Positions 43,789-55,447 of a DNA stretch of 64,000 nt are shown one piece after another. Each line of letters begins with the position of its first letter. Positions within the stretch are counted from its first letter, which is position 1. Origin of the DNA: Lactuca virosa (Eukaryota; Streptophyta; Magnoliopsida; Asterales; Asteraceae); assembly GCA_928212115.1 (NCBI GenBank), contig CAKMRJ010005412.1, positions 251,397,929 through 251,461,928 on the forward strand, read 5' to 3'. The notes below the pieces were generated by a model. The model had not been told where the DNA came from. It made no database searches and was given only the letters and a program-made list of their open reading frames with translations. The translations under genes were made by a program, and so were the position numbers.

Positions 43789-45903
43789 CTAGGTTCATAT
43801 GTTTAAACTAATTATTGTGTTATTGTATGCATAAATATGGACTAATCATTTTAAAAACGTAGATAGGGGTAAAATTGTAATCTTAGCTTTTAATTAATTT
43901 TAGTAATTAATTATTCAAATCATAAACCCTTTAATTTAGGCAAAATCGTTTATATTTACCCTTTAAAACCCTAGACAAAAACATCGACCTTTTACAATCA
44001 ATCAAAGATCAGATGAAAGGTGAAGAAAGGTCAAGCTCCAAAGTTGCAGAGATCATTGGCAGCTCCGGTATCGATTCAATCCAACAAGAATCTGAAGACT
44101 TATCTGTGATCCGCAATCAGCATCTTCAAATCGAAGCCTAACAATCCAATTTATTAGATCTCCTCGAGGTAATTTCAATTTCATTCGATTTGGCAAAGTC
44201 AACCGGAAGAATCTCAAATCCCAAACCTACCCTCTGTTGCAGGTTACCAGGTGTAGATCTTCAGCTATCGGCTGCTTCTCTATCGGTTCCGGCATAGTGT
44301 GTCAACGAGAAGTTTATCCCCCCCTTTTTTTTCTTTCTGGAAACTTTTGTAAATCTTAAAGAAATTAGAACTTCATTGGTTGTTGGGTATTTTCATAACA
44401 TTCACTTTTACCTGCTCATATAAATGGGAAAGAAGTCCGGAGGTTGGCTCACACTCTTGAAAGATCACACAAAGCTCCACAGATCGCATGTAAACCTATC
44501 TTTGATTTTAAATTTCACATTAGACCATTTCAGTTTCTCAATAAATGCGCTTAATTTTTATAAGAGATTGAAACAATAAAACTATGAAGAACCCATCAGC
44601 CATCAGTTTCGCCCACCAGGTGTTTGTGTTAATTCCTCATCGACATCACCTACTTTCATTGTTGGTTGATGAGGTTTTTCGTGGCTTTTCTCCCCCGCCC
44701 CTTTCTCATAATCCATCTGTTATGGGTATGTCCTCATTTTCAAAGTGATTTGATTCCACAAAGACTAACATTGCTTAATTCACAGAAATCGAAGGACTGG
44801 AACATGGATAGCAGCAGTGTCACGTCAACCAACATCAAACAAAATCATGATTTCTCTAATGGCTTGCATTCATGGTACACGTCAACTAACATCATACAAA
44901 ATCACCTTTAATATATACTGATTTGTAGCCTACTATTGAATCATAGAAGCAAGGTAGCTTACATACTTGCAATTCATGTTATTTTCATTGCAATTCATGT
45001 TATTTTCACTTCAGGTCTGTTAGAATTTGCAAATTAACAATCTTTTGGTGAAATTTGTCATAGAGCTTATTATGATGCATGACAGGTGTTTGTGGAAGTT
45101 CATGAAAAATAATCTGACGATACCATGTGGTATTCATTCTATCAGATTTACTAAAATTTTGTGTTATTTATTTGCCATGCAAAAGCATTCTCAGAGAATA
45201 TTATTATTACATGATTTGATTCATGGCAGTTATTTTGGTAAAATTTCTAATTTCATTAATGATCAAGGGCTTGAAGATTAGATGATGGCTGAACAATTCT
45301 TACTGGTCTTCACAAAGGAAAGAGCTATTCTTCTGATAGAATAATCTACAATAGAATGATAGAAGTATATGTAATAATATATTCTGCTAGAATATTATAA
45401 TATACATGGTTTTGTTTGTTATTAGTGAGTATTTCATTGTCATAAACTATTATATAACGTTTTTACATTTTTAAGAATGTAATGAAAAATTTGAAGTTCT
45501 ATCCAAAAATTTGTTATTAGTCGGTGTTGGCATTCTAATAGAATATCATTCTAATAGAAATATATATCCTGAAATTCCTAGAGAATATGATTCTAACATA
45601 ATGACATTCTAACAGAATAAAATCGTGTTTAATTATAAAAATTACGTTATAATTAAAATTAAAGTAATTAAAAAAAATTAGAATTTTAAAATCAAGAGAG
45701 TTAATAATCCCAAAAAATATGGAATTTTCTTTTTTAAATTTATCTCAATTTTCTAAAATACCCTTAGAATGAAATTAGATGATATTTTTCAATTATCTTT
45801 AATTTAATAATATGTATTAATCACTTTCTTAAAATAAGTAAAATGATTGGTCCATATTTATGCATACAATAACACAATAATTAGTTAAATAGAATAACCT
45901 AAG

Positions 45904-45905
<2 letters not shown>
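43787..45905. mobile_element. Long-TIR element inserted in a (TA)n tract
   Basis: The left end (CTAGGTTCATATG...) and right end are inverted copies over about 70 bp, sharing TAATTATTGTGTTATTGTAT. (TA)n lies on both sides. The interior has gene-like, GC-richer segments (43980-44300) but no recognised protein. It could be a Mutator-like or Micron-like element that targets TA microsatellites. Confidence 0.55.

Positions 45906-45906
<1 letters not shown>

Positions 45907-45997
<91 letters not shown>
45907..45997. repeat. (TA)n microsatellite
   Basis: About 90 bases of TA repeat with one AA step. Confidence 0.95.
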
Positions 45998-45998
<1 letters not shown>

Positions 45999-46611
45999 AC
46001 AAAAACATTTAACTTTGTAAGTTTTAATCGGTTTTATCTAAGTCGTATTTTAGATTTATTAATACTTCAAAGAAAAAAATCAATTTTATATTTTTTGTAA
46101 ATTTATCAAATAAAATTGAAATTTTTTGTCAAACGGTTTTAATGAACAAAAAACCAAACTTAAGGGTTTTATGAACCAGAAAAAATGATAAAACAAATAT
46201 TTCTGTTAAACATAAAGACTTTAATAAAAAGATGATAATTGCTTTTTATAGAAAAAAGTTGTAAATATCCATTTTTAATAAACCTAAAATCGACAAAAAG
46301 ATAAAACCCATAAAAATTTACAAACCGAAAGGTTTTGTCATTATCCTAACAAATAACTAGAACAAATTATTGAAATCGTTTTTGTGGTTTGCCAAAATTT
46401 TACATTTGGTCCCTACCTTTCCTTTTGCACTCGGATAGTCCCCACGTTTTGATTTTGTAAGTCCCTATCTAATAAGAAAATAACTATAGTGCCGTTAATA
46501 TTTTTTTTTTTAGATTTTTTTTAATTCATTTATTTATTACAATAAAAACCCTAAACCTAATCCTTCATGTACCATATCGTAACTCATACCCTCAATGTCT
46601 TCACATTCATG
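45998..46611. other. AT-rich intergenic DNA
   Basis: No gene or repeat family recognised. Confidence 0.5.
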
Positions 46612-47003
46612 CCTTGTTCCTGAGTTTTTTTTGTAAATTCATTAAAGGAAAGGGAAGGAAAAATTTTGACAGAAAGAAATGGAGGGAAAGGAAAATATTC
46701 ATTATTTTGTGTTCCCGAGTTTGAAGAAAATGAAAGTAAATGAAAGGAAAGTTTTAAGTTTTTGTGTTCCCGAGTTAGGAAGAAAAAAAAAATAAAACTT
46801 AAAATTTTCCTTTCCCTCACTTTCTTCCCAAATCCGCCCAATTTGGGCAGAAAATATGGAAGGAAAATATGGCTCCAAAATCCTTTCCCTCCCCTCACTT
46901 TCATTCCATTAAAGAAACTAGGGAACACAATTTTCCTTCGACACCCCTCACTTTCCCTTCGTATCCTCTCATTTCCCTTTTTAAGTAGAACTCGGGAACA
47001 AGG
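46612..47003. mobile_element. MITE-like element with CCTTGTTCCYGAGTT ends
   Basis: CCTTGTTCCTGAGTT at 46612-46626 and AACTCGGGAACAAGG at 46989-47003 are terminal inverted repeats of 14 of 15 bases. The interior repeats 'ttcccgagtt' twice more. No clear target duplication. The minus-strand frame across it (46584-47078) is a by-product. Confidence 0.65.
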
Positions 47004-49130
47004 TGTCAATCGTTGACTCTCATCTTCTTCTTCTTTTTCAATTCCAGATTCAGGTGCACCCAATCGTTCACATCTCACGATCGTCGCTCTGCCGACACCT
47101 CCGTTTGGCCTTCTCTTTCCCTCTCACACCCTCTCCCAACGCCAGTGAGAAATCAACCAGCATGAAACACATTTCTCATAGAGGGTTAATCGATTGTGAT
47201 GATGAATAAGTCGATTTCTCACATATGGGTTTTGTGAAAATTGAGAACCAATATTCATTTTTAGAAATCCATTTCTCATAATAGGTCACCAGAAAGTTTT
47301 TGATTTCATTTGGTTTACTTATGGAAATCAATGGTTGTTGATTTGATTTCATGAGGTTTTTGTTTTAGATTTGATTTTATGATGTTTTCTTCTACATTTA
47401 ATTTCAAATAGGATCGAAGCTTTGTTAATAGTGGGGAATTGGATGAATGAAGAAAATACCACTGGTGATGTTATTGCCTTTAAGCTCAATGTGCTTTTCA
47501 TGCTTATACACGTGAAGGGTATCAATGAAAAACTACACTTCTTCATTTTGTGGTGCAGCAGATCATTCGAGTTGAAGGTTTTTCCTTTGTAGAAAGTTAG
47601 TGATGCTGCCTTGTTACTTTTATTTAAATATGTTTTAGAAAAATGGAGGAGTTTTATGAAAGTCTTATTTTCATTTAAAACTTTTTATTTATTATACATC
47701 ATTATCAATAAAAAACACTACATCTTAGTTATCATCGTACAACAAATGATAAGCAAACACTACATTTCGATTTTTTTTATCTTTAAAATATTGTTTTGGG
47801 ACACCGGAGATGACGGTTGAACTAGATCCAATCAACATCGCTGCAAATCCGGATTTTCTATTTTTTTTAACGGCAAATAATTTAGATATTTTTTATGTCT
47901 GGGATTGAACCTAAGATCTCCTAGTTAGTTGTTAGATTAGAAACCTCCAGCTTAGCCCCAACTTTTCATCATTTACTATTAGACAAAGAGTTCCACCGTA
48001 ACAAAATAAAAAACATAGACTATTCAAATGCATAGTAATATCAAACCACAAGGTTGATATAAATAACTTGTTCAAATAATAAATATACTGTTCATCTACT
48101 TTCCGTCTCCTGACAGCGTAGCATACACGCATTGAAGGAGAACTACAGTGAAACTATCCCAATCACTGTGAGGGGTGGGATTGCCTCTTTTTTTTTTTTT
48201 TTTTTTTTTGCATCACTTCCATTTGCGTGCGCACATCCGGTACCTAAAAGAATATATTAAAAAAATAACAATCATATGAAAATTAAGAAATTAAATATCT
48301 TTTTATATATTAACAAAACTGCAAAAATAATCGGTTTTTTATTTTAACTTTAAGTTAACTTAGTTAAGTTTTTTAAAATAACAATATTTCCTCGATCATT
48401 TTTGTAGTTTTTATCTTTTACCAAACTATAAAATCATATGTTCATTTTTATTTTATTGAAGTATTATATAATAATAAATATTATTTTTTATTTTTAATAT
48501 TATATATTAATAAATATTATTTTATTAGATTATTAGTTATTTTCAGTTAAAAAAAATTTATTTCTTTTTATCAAATTTTTTATGGGATTATTATATACTA
48601 TAAAATATTGTTTTGGTAGATTATTAATTTCATTTAGTTAATTCTTTTTATAATATGTTTTTTGTTGGAGTAATATTCTTTTTTATTGGCTTATTATATA
48701 TCAATAAATATTATTTTCAATAATACTATTTATATCATAATAAATATTATATAATTGGATTATTAATTTGTTTTAGTTAACTTTTGTAATTTTTTTTCCG
48801 TGTTTTGATTTATTAATTTATTGAATTATTACTTTTAATTTTTTTTCATATAATAAATATTATTTTATTGGATTATTAGTTTATTTTTAATGTATACTAC
48901 TAATGCTTTTTAATTTTATTAGTTTCACAGCAAAGTCGCCGAAATACGCAAAAGCATCGCTTCTTATCGCAAAAAATCGGTGGGATCACCGCCAAACACC
49001 TTCATCGGAGGTTCAACATAAACATCACCAACCTGTTCCACCCAGTGTCGCTAGTAGCCTCCTGCGACAACCTCTTCGTAATCCACTGGAATCCTTCATA
49101 TCCCACATAATGCGCAACAAACCACTATGA
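47004..49130. other. Intergenic DNA, nothing supported
   Basis: 47030-47200 and 48930-49130 are slightly exon-like, but the frames have no recognisable domain. A poly-T run is at 48189-48210; 48300-48900 is very AT-rich. Confidence 0.5.
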
Positions 49131-49382
49131 AACGACAATGGTTCCTTTAGAGGACATTCATGTTGATGATCACCTGAATTACATTGAGAGGCCGGTGGCG
49201 ATCTTGGAGAGGAGAGTGATGACCTTGAGGAACAAGGCAGTGAACTTGTTTAAAGTTCAATGACAACACCGTAGAGGCTCGGAGTGGACTTGGGAGCCGG
49301 AGTCCGAGATGCGTGAGTAGTATCCAGATCTGTTTCTGGAGGATGACTTCGAGGGCGAAGTCTGATCCTAGTGGGGGAGAAT
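49131..49382 (+). pseudogene. Truncated Gypsy chromodomain end
   Basis: Starts abruptly in VPLEDIHVDDHLNYIERPVA, matching G2 (VPLEDIQVDASLNYVERPIA), and runs to the chromodomain tail (SEWTWEPESEMRE) with stops. The purine tract GTGGGGGAGAAT and an LTR follow directly. Everything upstream in that element is missing. Confidence 0.8.
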
Positions 49383-51067
49383 TGTAAAATCCCAAAAAGA
49401 GGTATAGCTTCTTAACCTTAATCTTTTATGTGTATGTCAAGTTTAGCCCTTTTTGTGAAAAATGTGGCAATTGAGTACACAGGGCGTACACATGTGTACG
49501 CTCAACGTACTCATGCACATATCATGGACGCGAAGGCCACCTAGTACGCTGGGCGTACCAGGGGGTGCGTTGGGCGTACCAGGCTCAAAATGGAACCCTA
49601 ATACCTTCTTGTGTCCCTATTTAAAGAACATGATGCCTTATTTCTAGCCATCATTATCAGCCTCCAACCTCCTCTAAACCCTAATCCCGTTTTCATAGTT
49701 TATGTGAGTGCTTGTGGCTCATTTAAGTGTTGTTGTGAAGCTCTTGGTGAAGAATGAACCTTGAAGGAAGGATAAATTGTGATTCTAGCTTGTGGATCTG
49801 AGCTCTAATTCAGTTTGTGCATCTTCCAGAGGTATCAAGTTCAAAACTTGTTCATTGTATGTTCTAGTTCTTGTTTTGGGCCCTTTTAGGGTTTTAGGTC
49901 CCAAGTTTGGAACTTTGTGAGTTTGGTGAACTCCAGAGCTATTCTTCTGTCCTTTTAGGTGTATTAGAGTTTTCTAGTCCATAAAAATGATTGCTTGGAC
50001 GTTTTTATATTTCCATCCAAGAGTTGTATGACCTTTTGTGTGAGAAAAATGGAGTTTTTGAGATTGGGTCTTGACTAGCCATGCAAAGGCTTAAAATCAG
50101 TAACTTTATGAAGGAATAGGTCTTATTTATCCCAGATCCAGCATTGGAATGGTTGTATTAATGATTTAAGACCAAAAGAAGTGAGAAAAGGGAGATCTAG
50201 GAGTACGCAGTGTGTACTCCCAGCTACGCGTATCGTAAGGTGGAGGATCCCTGTCGCATGCCTTGCCAGTTGTATGCCCATCGTAGAGGGTTGTACGCCC
50301 AGCGTATGCGTTGGGTGTTGACTTTCATTGACTTTTGAGTTTTAGGTCAAATTGTGGACTTTTGACCAAGGAGGGGAAAAATGGTATTTTTACCCTTCTG
50401 AGATTTAGTTCAAAGGCTCGATCTAGCAATTTGAGGTTATTAATATTATTTATTAATTAGAGTTATATGTGGCATATTTTAGGAGGAGTCTAGATCGGCA
50501 GTTCGGGTTCAAGGTTTACTTGTTTTCTACGAGAGGTGAGTCTTCTCACTAGACTTACTTGTGTGGTAATTTATGTGAGACCGGAGGGTCTTATTCATGT
50601 ACATGACCGGAGGGTCTTATTTGTATTATTGACCAGAGGGTCGTATCTGTCTTTGTGACTTATGATGTTATATTATTTTGTGTATATGTTAAGCTATGAC
50701 TGGAGGGTCCACGCCGAGACGTGAGGGCAGAGGGTCTTCACTGAGACACATGACCGGGGGGTCCTTATCGATATGTAACCATGAGAGGCTAATTATTTGT
50801 GTATATGGTATTTTGGGGAACTCACTAAGCTTCGTGCTTACAGTATTGATTAAATGTGTTTCAGGTACATCTCAGGATCGCAGGAAGGTGCCGACATGAT
50901 TGTACACACCAACCTAACGATTAGGGTTTATCTGGATTCCGGGATTCTCTGACTTTGTTTTGTGATATTATGTATTCGAAAATTATATTTTGGCACGGGT
51001 TGATGCTATGAACTATTTTTGAGAAATTTGAAAATGAAAAATTTGTTTGAAAATTTGAGTTGTTACA
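49383..51067 (+). repeat. LTR of Gypsy element G3 (1685 bp)
   Basis: TGTAAAATCC...GTTGTTACA. It carries TACGCTGGGCGTACC-type palindromes (49470-49590, 50200-50310), CCTATTTAAAG at about 49617 and 'gaccggagggtc' repeats at 50580-50760. It follows the 3' end of one element and is followed by the primer site and gag of another, so a single LTR serves both. Confidence 0.85.
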
Positions 51068-51710
51068 AGTTTGTATCAGAGCCTTGGTTTGAGGGATTCG
51101 GGCACGCCCTCGTGTATGTCTGGATTCAAACTAAGGAGTTGATAATTTTTTTTTATAAAAAAGAAATGATTTCTTAAACAGAATTTTCAAAAGAGTAAAG
51201 AACTTTAAGAGAAGAGCAGGTCGGAGCAGTGTGTACAATCAGCCAGAGCCCGAGCGATGATTTCCCAAAATACCCTTACTTGATTTCTGTTATGAGATGA
51301 GTTGTTATTTGAAACATTAGAAATGCATGCTAGATGATAGGTTAGGTATCTTCAGGATGTATGAGCTAGAGTTGCCTGATTTGTGATGCCTTAGCCTAGG
51401 GAATTGTTTCCTTACTTAAGCAGTCTAGGAGGAGTGCCTAGATGTTAGTTTGAGAATTCTACAGAGTGAATAGCTAGTTATCAATGTGGGATAGAGTACT
51501 TGTGACTTAGGGTCTTAAGAGGACGACTTGGGACAAATACGGATTGGTGTGGAAGGTAGTATTGGGCCCGTACTACTGAAAGCACTGGATCCGTACGCGA
51601 CTATAGAAGGAATCTTAGGATGCTAAGGAGCTTGTAGGAGTGTATAAGTGTGGATTGTGTGTGCTTTAGCCTATCTCCGATGATTTCCGTGTTTATGTTT
51701 CAGAGAGAGT

Positions 51711-52950
51711 ATGGTGGTTACCCGAGGTTCAGGCTCCAACGACCCCGAGAGGTCGAGTGCTAGTGATGCGGAGATCCGCAAGATCATTGCGGAGGAGGTA
51801 GCCACAACTATTAGGGCGGACATCCCAAAGATGTTAGGGTCTATTAAGACCACGTTGATCTATACTTTTGACGAGCGCTATGCTTCCGTCACTGAGGCTG
51901 CCGCTGCCGCAGCCACCGCAACCCTTGCAGCTGCGAGACCTCAGGGAGGTGATTCTTTGATGTTCCAAGAGTTCATCAACGTGAAACCACCAGAGTTTGA
52001 CGGGACCCAGGACCCGATTGCTGCGATTAGATGGATCTTTTGATATTGAGGGATGTTTGTATACCTGTTCATGCCCTGAGAACCTGAAGGTTTGATTTGC
52101 ACTAAACCAACTTTGCTTGGGGGCGAAGGACTGGTGGAAGTTTGCGATGACTGATTATTCTCCTACAGAGCATGCCGCAAAGACTTAGGAGAGGTTTACC
52201 CAGCTATTTCGAGATGAGTTCATTCCCCAGGTGGAGAGGGAACGGTTGGCCCATGAGTTTCTATCTCTCAAGCAGAAGACAGACACAGCGACGGAGATCA
52301 TGAGGATGTTCCACGAGAGGGCATTATTCTGCCCTGAGCACGTGTCTACGGAGCAGGCACGTATGATCCGGTACTTGAGCATTTTGAGGAGGGACATTCG
52401 GGAGGAGAGAAATCGAGCTGGAGCATTGTGGCGAACTCATCATATTGTACATTAGTTAAGTTGCAGACCAATGCCAGGAGGAGAGAAATCGAGCTGGAGA
52501 CCTAGACGAGAGAGGAAAGAGAGTCTTATGAGAGAGACAGGAAGCCGGTGCAGTCGCAGCCGACGACTAAGCGGCCTAAGCCCGCTGATACTAAAGCAGG
52601 AGGCCAGAAGGGCCGCACTTGTGGCAAGTGTGGTAAGAGTCATGAGGGATCTTGCCGATCAGAGATTTTTTTAAAATGCGACAAGGAGGGGCACATGGCG
52701 AAGGATTGCCCCAAGGGATTTTCGGTTTGCTTTCATTGCAACCAGACTGGCTATAGGAAGGCTGAGTGTCCACAGCTCACTAAGGGTTCGCCCCAGACCC
52801 CTGCTCCTGCTGCTTTGCATATTACTGAGGGTTGGCCAGTGAAGGCCGAGCCTCCGAGAGCTCGTGGGAGAGCTTTTCAGCTGACTGCAGAGGAGGTTCG
52901 CGCAACACCTGATGTTGTTGCTGGTATGTATCTCTTTATTATGTTGTTGA
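51711..52950 (+). pseudogene. G3 gag with zinc knuckles
   Basis: MVVTRGSGSNDPERSSASDA begins gag, then an Ala-rich stretch and FINVKPPEFDGTQDP, the start of the retrotransposon gag domain. Frameshifts and stops follow near 52040, 52187 and 52455. The nucleocapsid part (52610-52775) has CGKCGKSHEGSC, a damaged CDKEGHMAKDC and CFHCNQTGYRKAEC with His changed to Tyr. Gag forms the virus-like particle. Confidence 0.8.
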
Positions 52951-52984
52951 TTTTAATTGTTTATGCTTATGTGTTTCTTGTTAG
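52924..52984 (+). other. Possible 61-nt intron in G3 gag-pro
   Basis: GTATGT...TTCTTGTTAG, AT-rich, lies between VVAG and GTFLV. Removing it joins the frame exactly as in the intronless G2 (36262, …NGTFLW…). Short for a plant intron; a chance insertion is possible. Confidence 0.45.
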
Positions 52985-53830
52985 GTACTTTCCTTGTGCA
53001 TTTTGTGCCTGCTTTAGTGTTATTTGACTAAGGTGCGAGTCAATCCTTTAGCCGCTATTTTAGCACCAGGCACGAGGCCTTGAGTCGGCCATTGAGGGTT
53101 TACATAGCTGATGAGCACACAGTTTTTGCTACCGATGTATTTCGTGGTTGTGTTTTGGAGATTTTTGGTGTCGAGTTTCCGATTGATCTGGTGTCGATAG
53201 CGATGGGGGATGTCTGTGTTATAGTGGGCATGGATTGGTTGACCCGATTTGGGGATTTGATTGATTGCGAGCGACAGCTGGTGACGATTTGGGACTCAAG
53301 TGGTGGAGTGCTTACTATTTATGGCGAGGGTACTAGATCGGGATCAACTTTCTGTTCTGCCGCCAGGGCAAGATAGAGTTTGTAGCATGGGTGTATGGAT
53401 TTCCTGACTTATGTAGTGGATACTCGGGTTGTGAAAGAGGGGTCGATTTTTGTTTCCGATGTTCCAGTGGTATGTGATTTTCCTGATGTTTTCCTTGAGG
53501 AGTTATCGAGTGTGCCTCCTGAGAGGCAGGTGGAGTTCCGGATCGATCTGGTTCTGGGGGTGGTGCCTATCGCCAATGTATCATATCGCCTTGCGCTGCC
53601 CGAGATGCAGGAGTTATCCTCGCAGCTTCAGGAGCTGTTGGGGAAGGGATTCATTCGGCCGAGTAGTTCTCCGTGGGGAGCCCCGATCGTTTTTGTCAAG
53701 AAAAAGGATGGTTCACACCGGATGTGCATAGATTACCGGGAGTTGAACAAGTTGACGGTTAAGAAGCACTATCCGTTTCCGAGGATCGACAACCTATTCG
53801 ACCAGTTGCAGGGGGCGTCTTGGTTTTCCT
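52985..53830 (+). pseudogene. G3 protease and RT N-terminus
   Basis: The protease site reads FD then a TAA then GAS, so the catalytic Ser/Thr position is a stop. SRPLRVYIADEHTVFATDV, GMDWLTRFGDLIDCERQLV and FIRPSSSPWGAPIVFVKKKD follow. It is open from 53395 to a TAA at 53830 in ASWFS*IDLRSGYHQ. Confidence 0.85.
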
Positions 53831-54598
53831 AAATTGACTTGAGATCTGGATATCATCAGATGAGGGTCCGTGAGGATGATATTTAGAAGACGGCCTTTCA
53901 GACTCGTTATGGGCATTACGAGTTCGTGGTGTTGCCTTTCGGGCTCACCAACGCACCGACAACGTTCATGGACCTCATAAACCGGGTGTGTAGGCCCATG
54001 TTGGATCGATCGGTGATCGTTTTCATTGATGATATTTTGGTATATTCGAAGTCTAGGGAACAACATGAGGAGCATCTTCGGGATATTCTTGGGGTGTTGA
54101 GGATGGAGAGGCTTTATGCCAAATTCTCCAAGTGTGATTTTTGGTTACGAGAGGTCCAGTTCTTGGGTCACCTCGTTAATCATAACGATATTTTGGTTGA
54201 TCCAGCCAAAATTGAGGCAGTTATGCGATGGGAGGTGCCGAGATCTCCATCCAAGATTCGGAGGTTCCTTGGCCTGGCAGGTTATTATCGGAGATTTATC
54301 AGGGATTTCTCCAAGATTGTTGTTCCTCTCAACTAGTTGACAAGGAAGGATGTTGTTTTTAACTGGGGGCCTGAGCAGCAGGCATCATTCGAGACCCTTT
54401 GCCAGAGGTTGTGTGAGGCTCCAGTGCTAGCCCTCCTAGAGGGAGTGGAAGACTTCGTAGTCTATTGTGATGCATCTATAGCAGGATTGGGTGTTGTGTT
54501 GATGCAGAGAGGGCATGTGATAACATATGCATCGAGGCAGCTGAAGCATCATGAGACGAGATATCCCACCCATGATTTGGAGCTGGGGCGGTAGTATT
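53831..54598 (+). pseudogene. G3 RT core and RNase H 5' part
   Basis: IDLRSGYHQMRV, VLPFGLTNAPTTFMDLIN, catalytic FIDD in VIVFIDDILVYSK, LGLAGYYRRFI, then RNase H VVYCDASIAGLGVVL. In-frame stops near 53884 and 54335. Cut by Co2 after LELGR. Confidence 0.88.
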
Positions 54599-55447
54599 TG
54601 ATGGGTTTTGAGCATAACAACATATCCTATGTGTGCATGCAACCCTAAATAAGTTTTCTCTAATTAAACATGCAAACTATGAACACAAAGTATAAACCCT
54701 AGATCCCTAGTGTAGAATTAAAATTCACAAAGTAAAGGGTTATGAAACATACCTTTAATATTTTTATTGTAAACAATCTTGATTCCTTGCTTGAAAGACC
54801 TTTGGTAGCAAGCACCACAAGTGTAGCGCCTCTAATGGTTCACAAACAAACTCAAGCAACCAAGGAATACTAGAGAGAGAGAGGAGTAGATCAAAATTTC
54901 GGCCAAGGCACTTAGAATGAAGGGTTAGGCCGAAATTTAACCCTAAATAGGGTTTATATAGGTGTTAGGAAGGTATTAGATAAGGCAGGTGTATCCAAGA
55001 TAACCCTAATCCCTTAACTTCCTCTATAAGGCATCCAAGGCACCCTTAGAGCCCAAGGAAACCCTAGGAGCATCTAGATTTCGTTCCCCTACTATAGGGA
55101 GGTTCTAGAATTGTCCAATTCTCAACTATTGAACATTGTCACCTTTAGTCCCTGCAATTTTAATTAATTCCTTTAATCCCAAAATTAATTCCAAATTAAT
55201 TTATGATTAAATATTAATTAAACAATATGATTTCTAATTAATATATTATTTCCATAATACATTAATAAATCATTTTTTTTGATTTCTAGTTAATTCATTA
55301 ACCAAGTAATAATTAATAACTCATTCTTCTCTCTCTAACAATTATCCTATTCAATTGTCAGGTTTGAAAGCAACCCAAAAGGACTGTGCTATCATAAATT
55401 CAAGTTTATACCAATTATAGTTATGGTCTTAGACACCTAATCCAACA
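54599..55447 (-). repeat. 3' LTR of Co2
   Basis: 849 bp; lacks a short segment (about 10 bp near 54648) present in the other LTR. Confidence 0.9.

Larger units (their letters stand above)
51068..54598 (+). mobile_element. Gypsy element G3 internal region, part 1
   Basis: The primer site TTTGTATCAGAGC (one change from TTGGTATC...) at 51070-51082, leader, gag, protease, RT and the first half of RNase H. It is interrupted by Co2 (54599-62365) and continues at 62371. Stops in several domains make it dead. No 3' LTR of its own is in the window. Confidence 0.88.

Noticed and set aside
46584..47078. 164-codon minus-strand ORF
   Set aside because: Spans a MITE with inverted ends; both strands are open because of low-complexity purine/pyrimidine runs.
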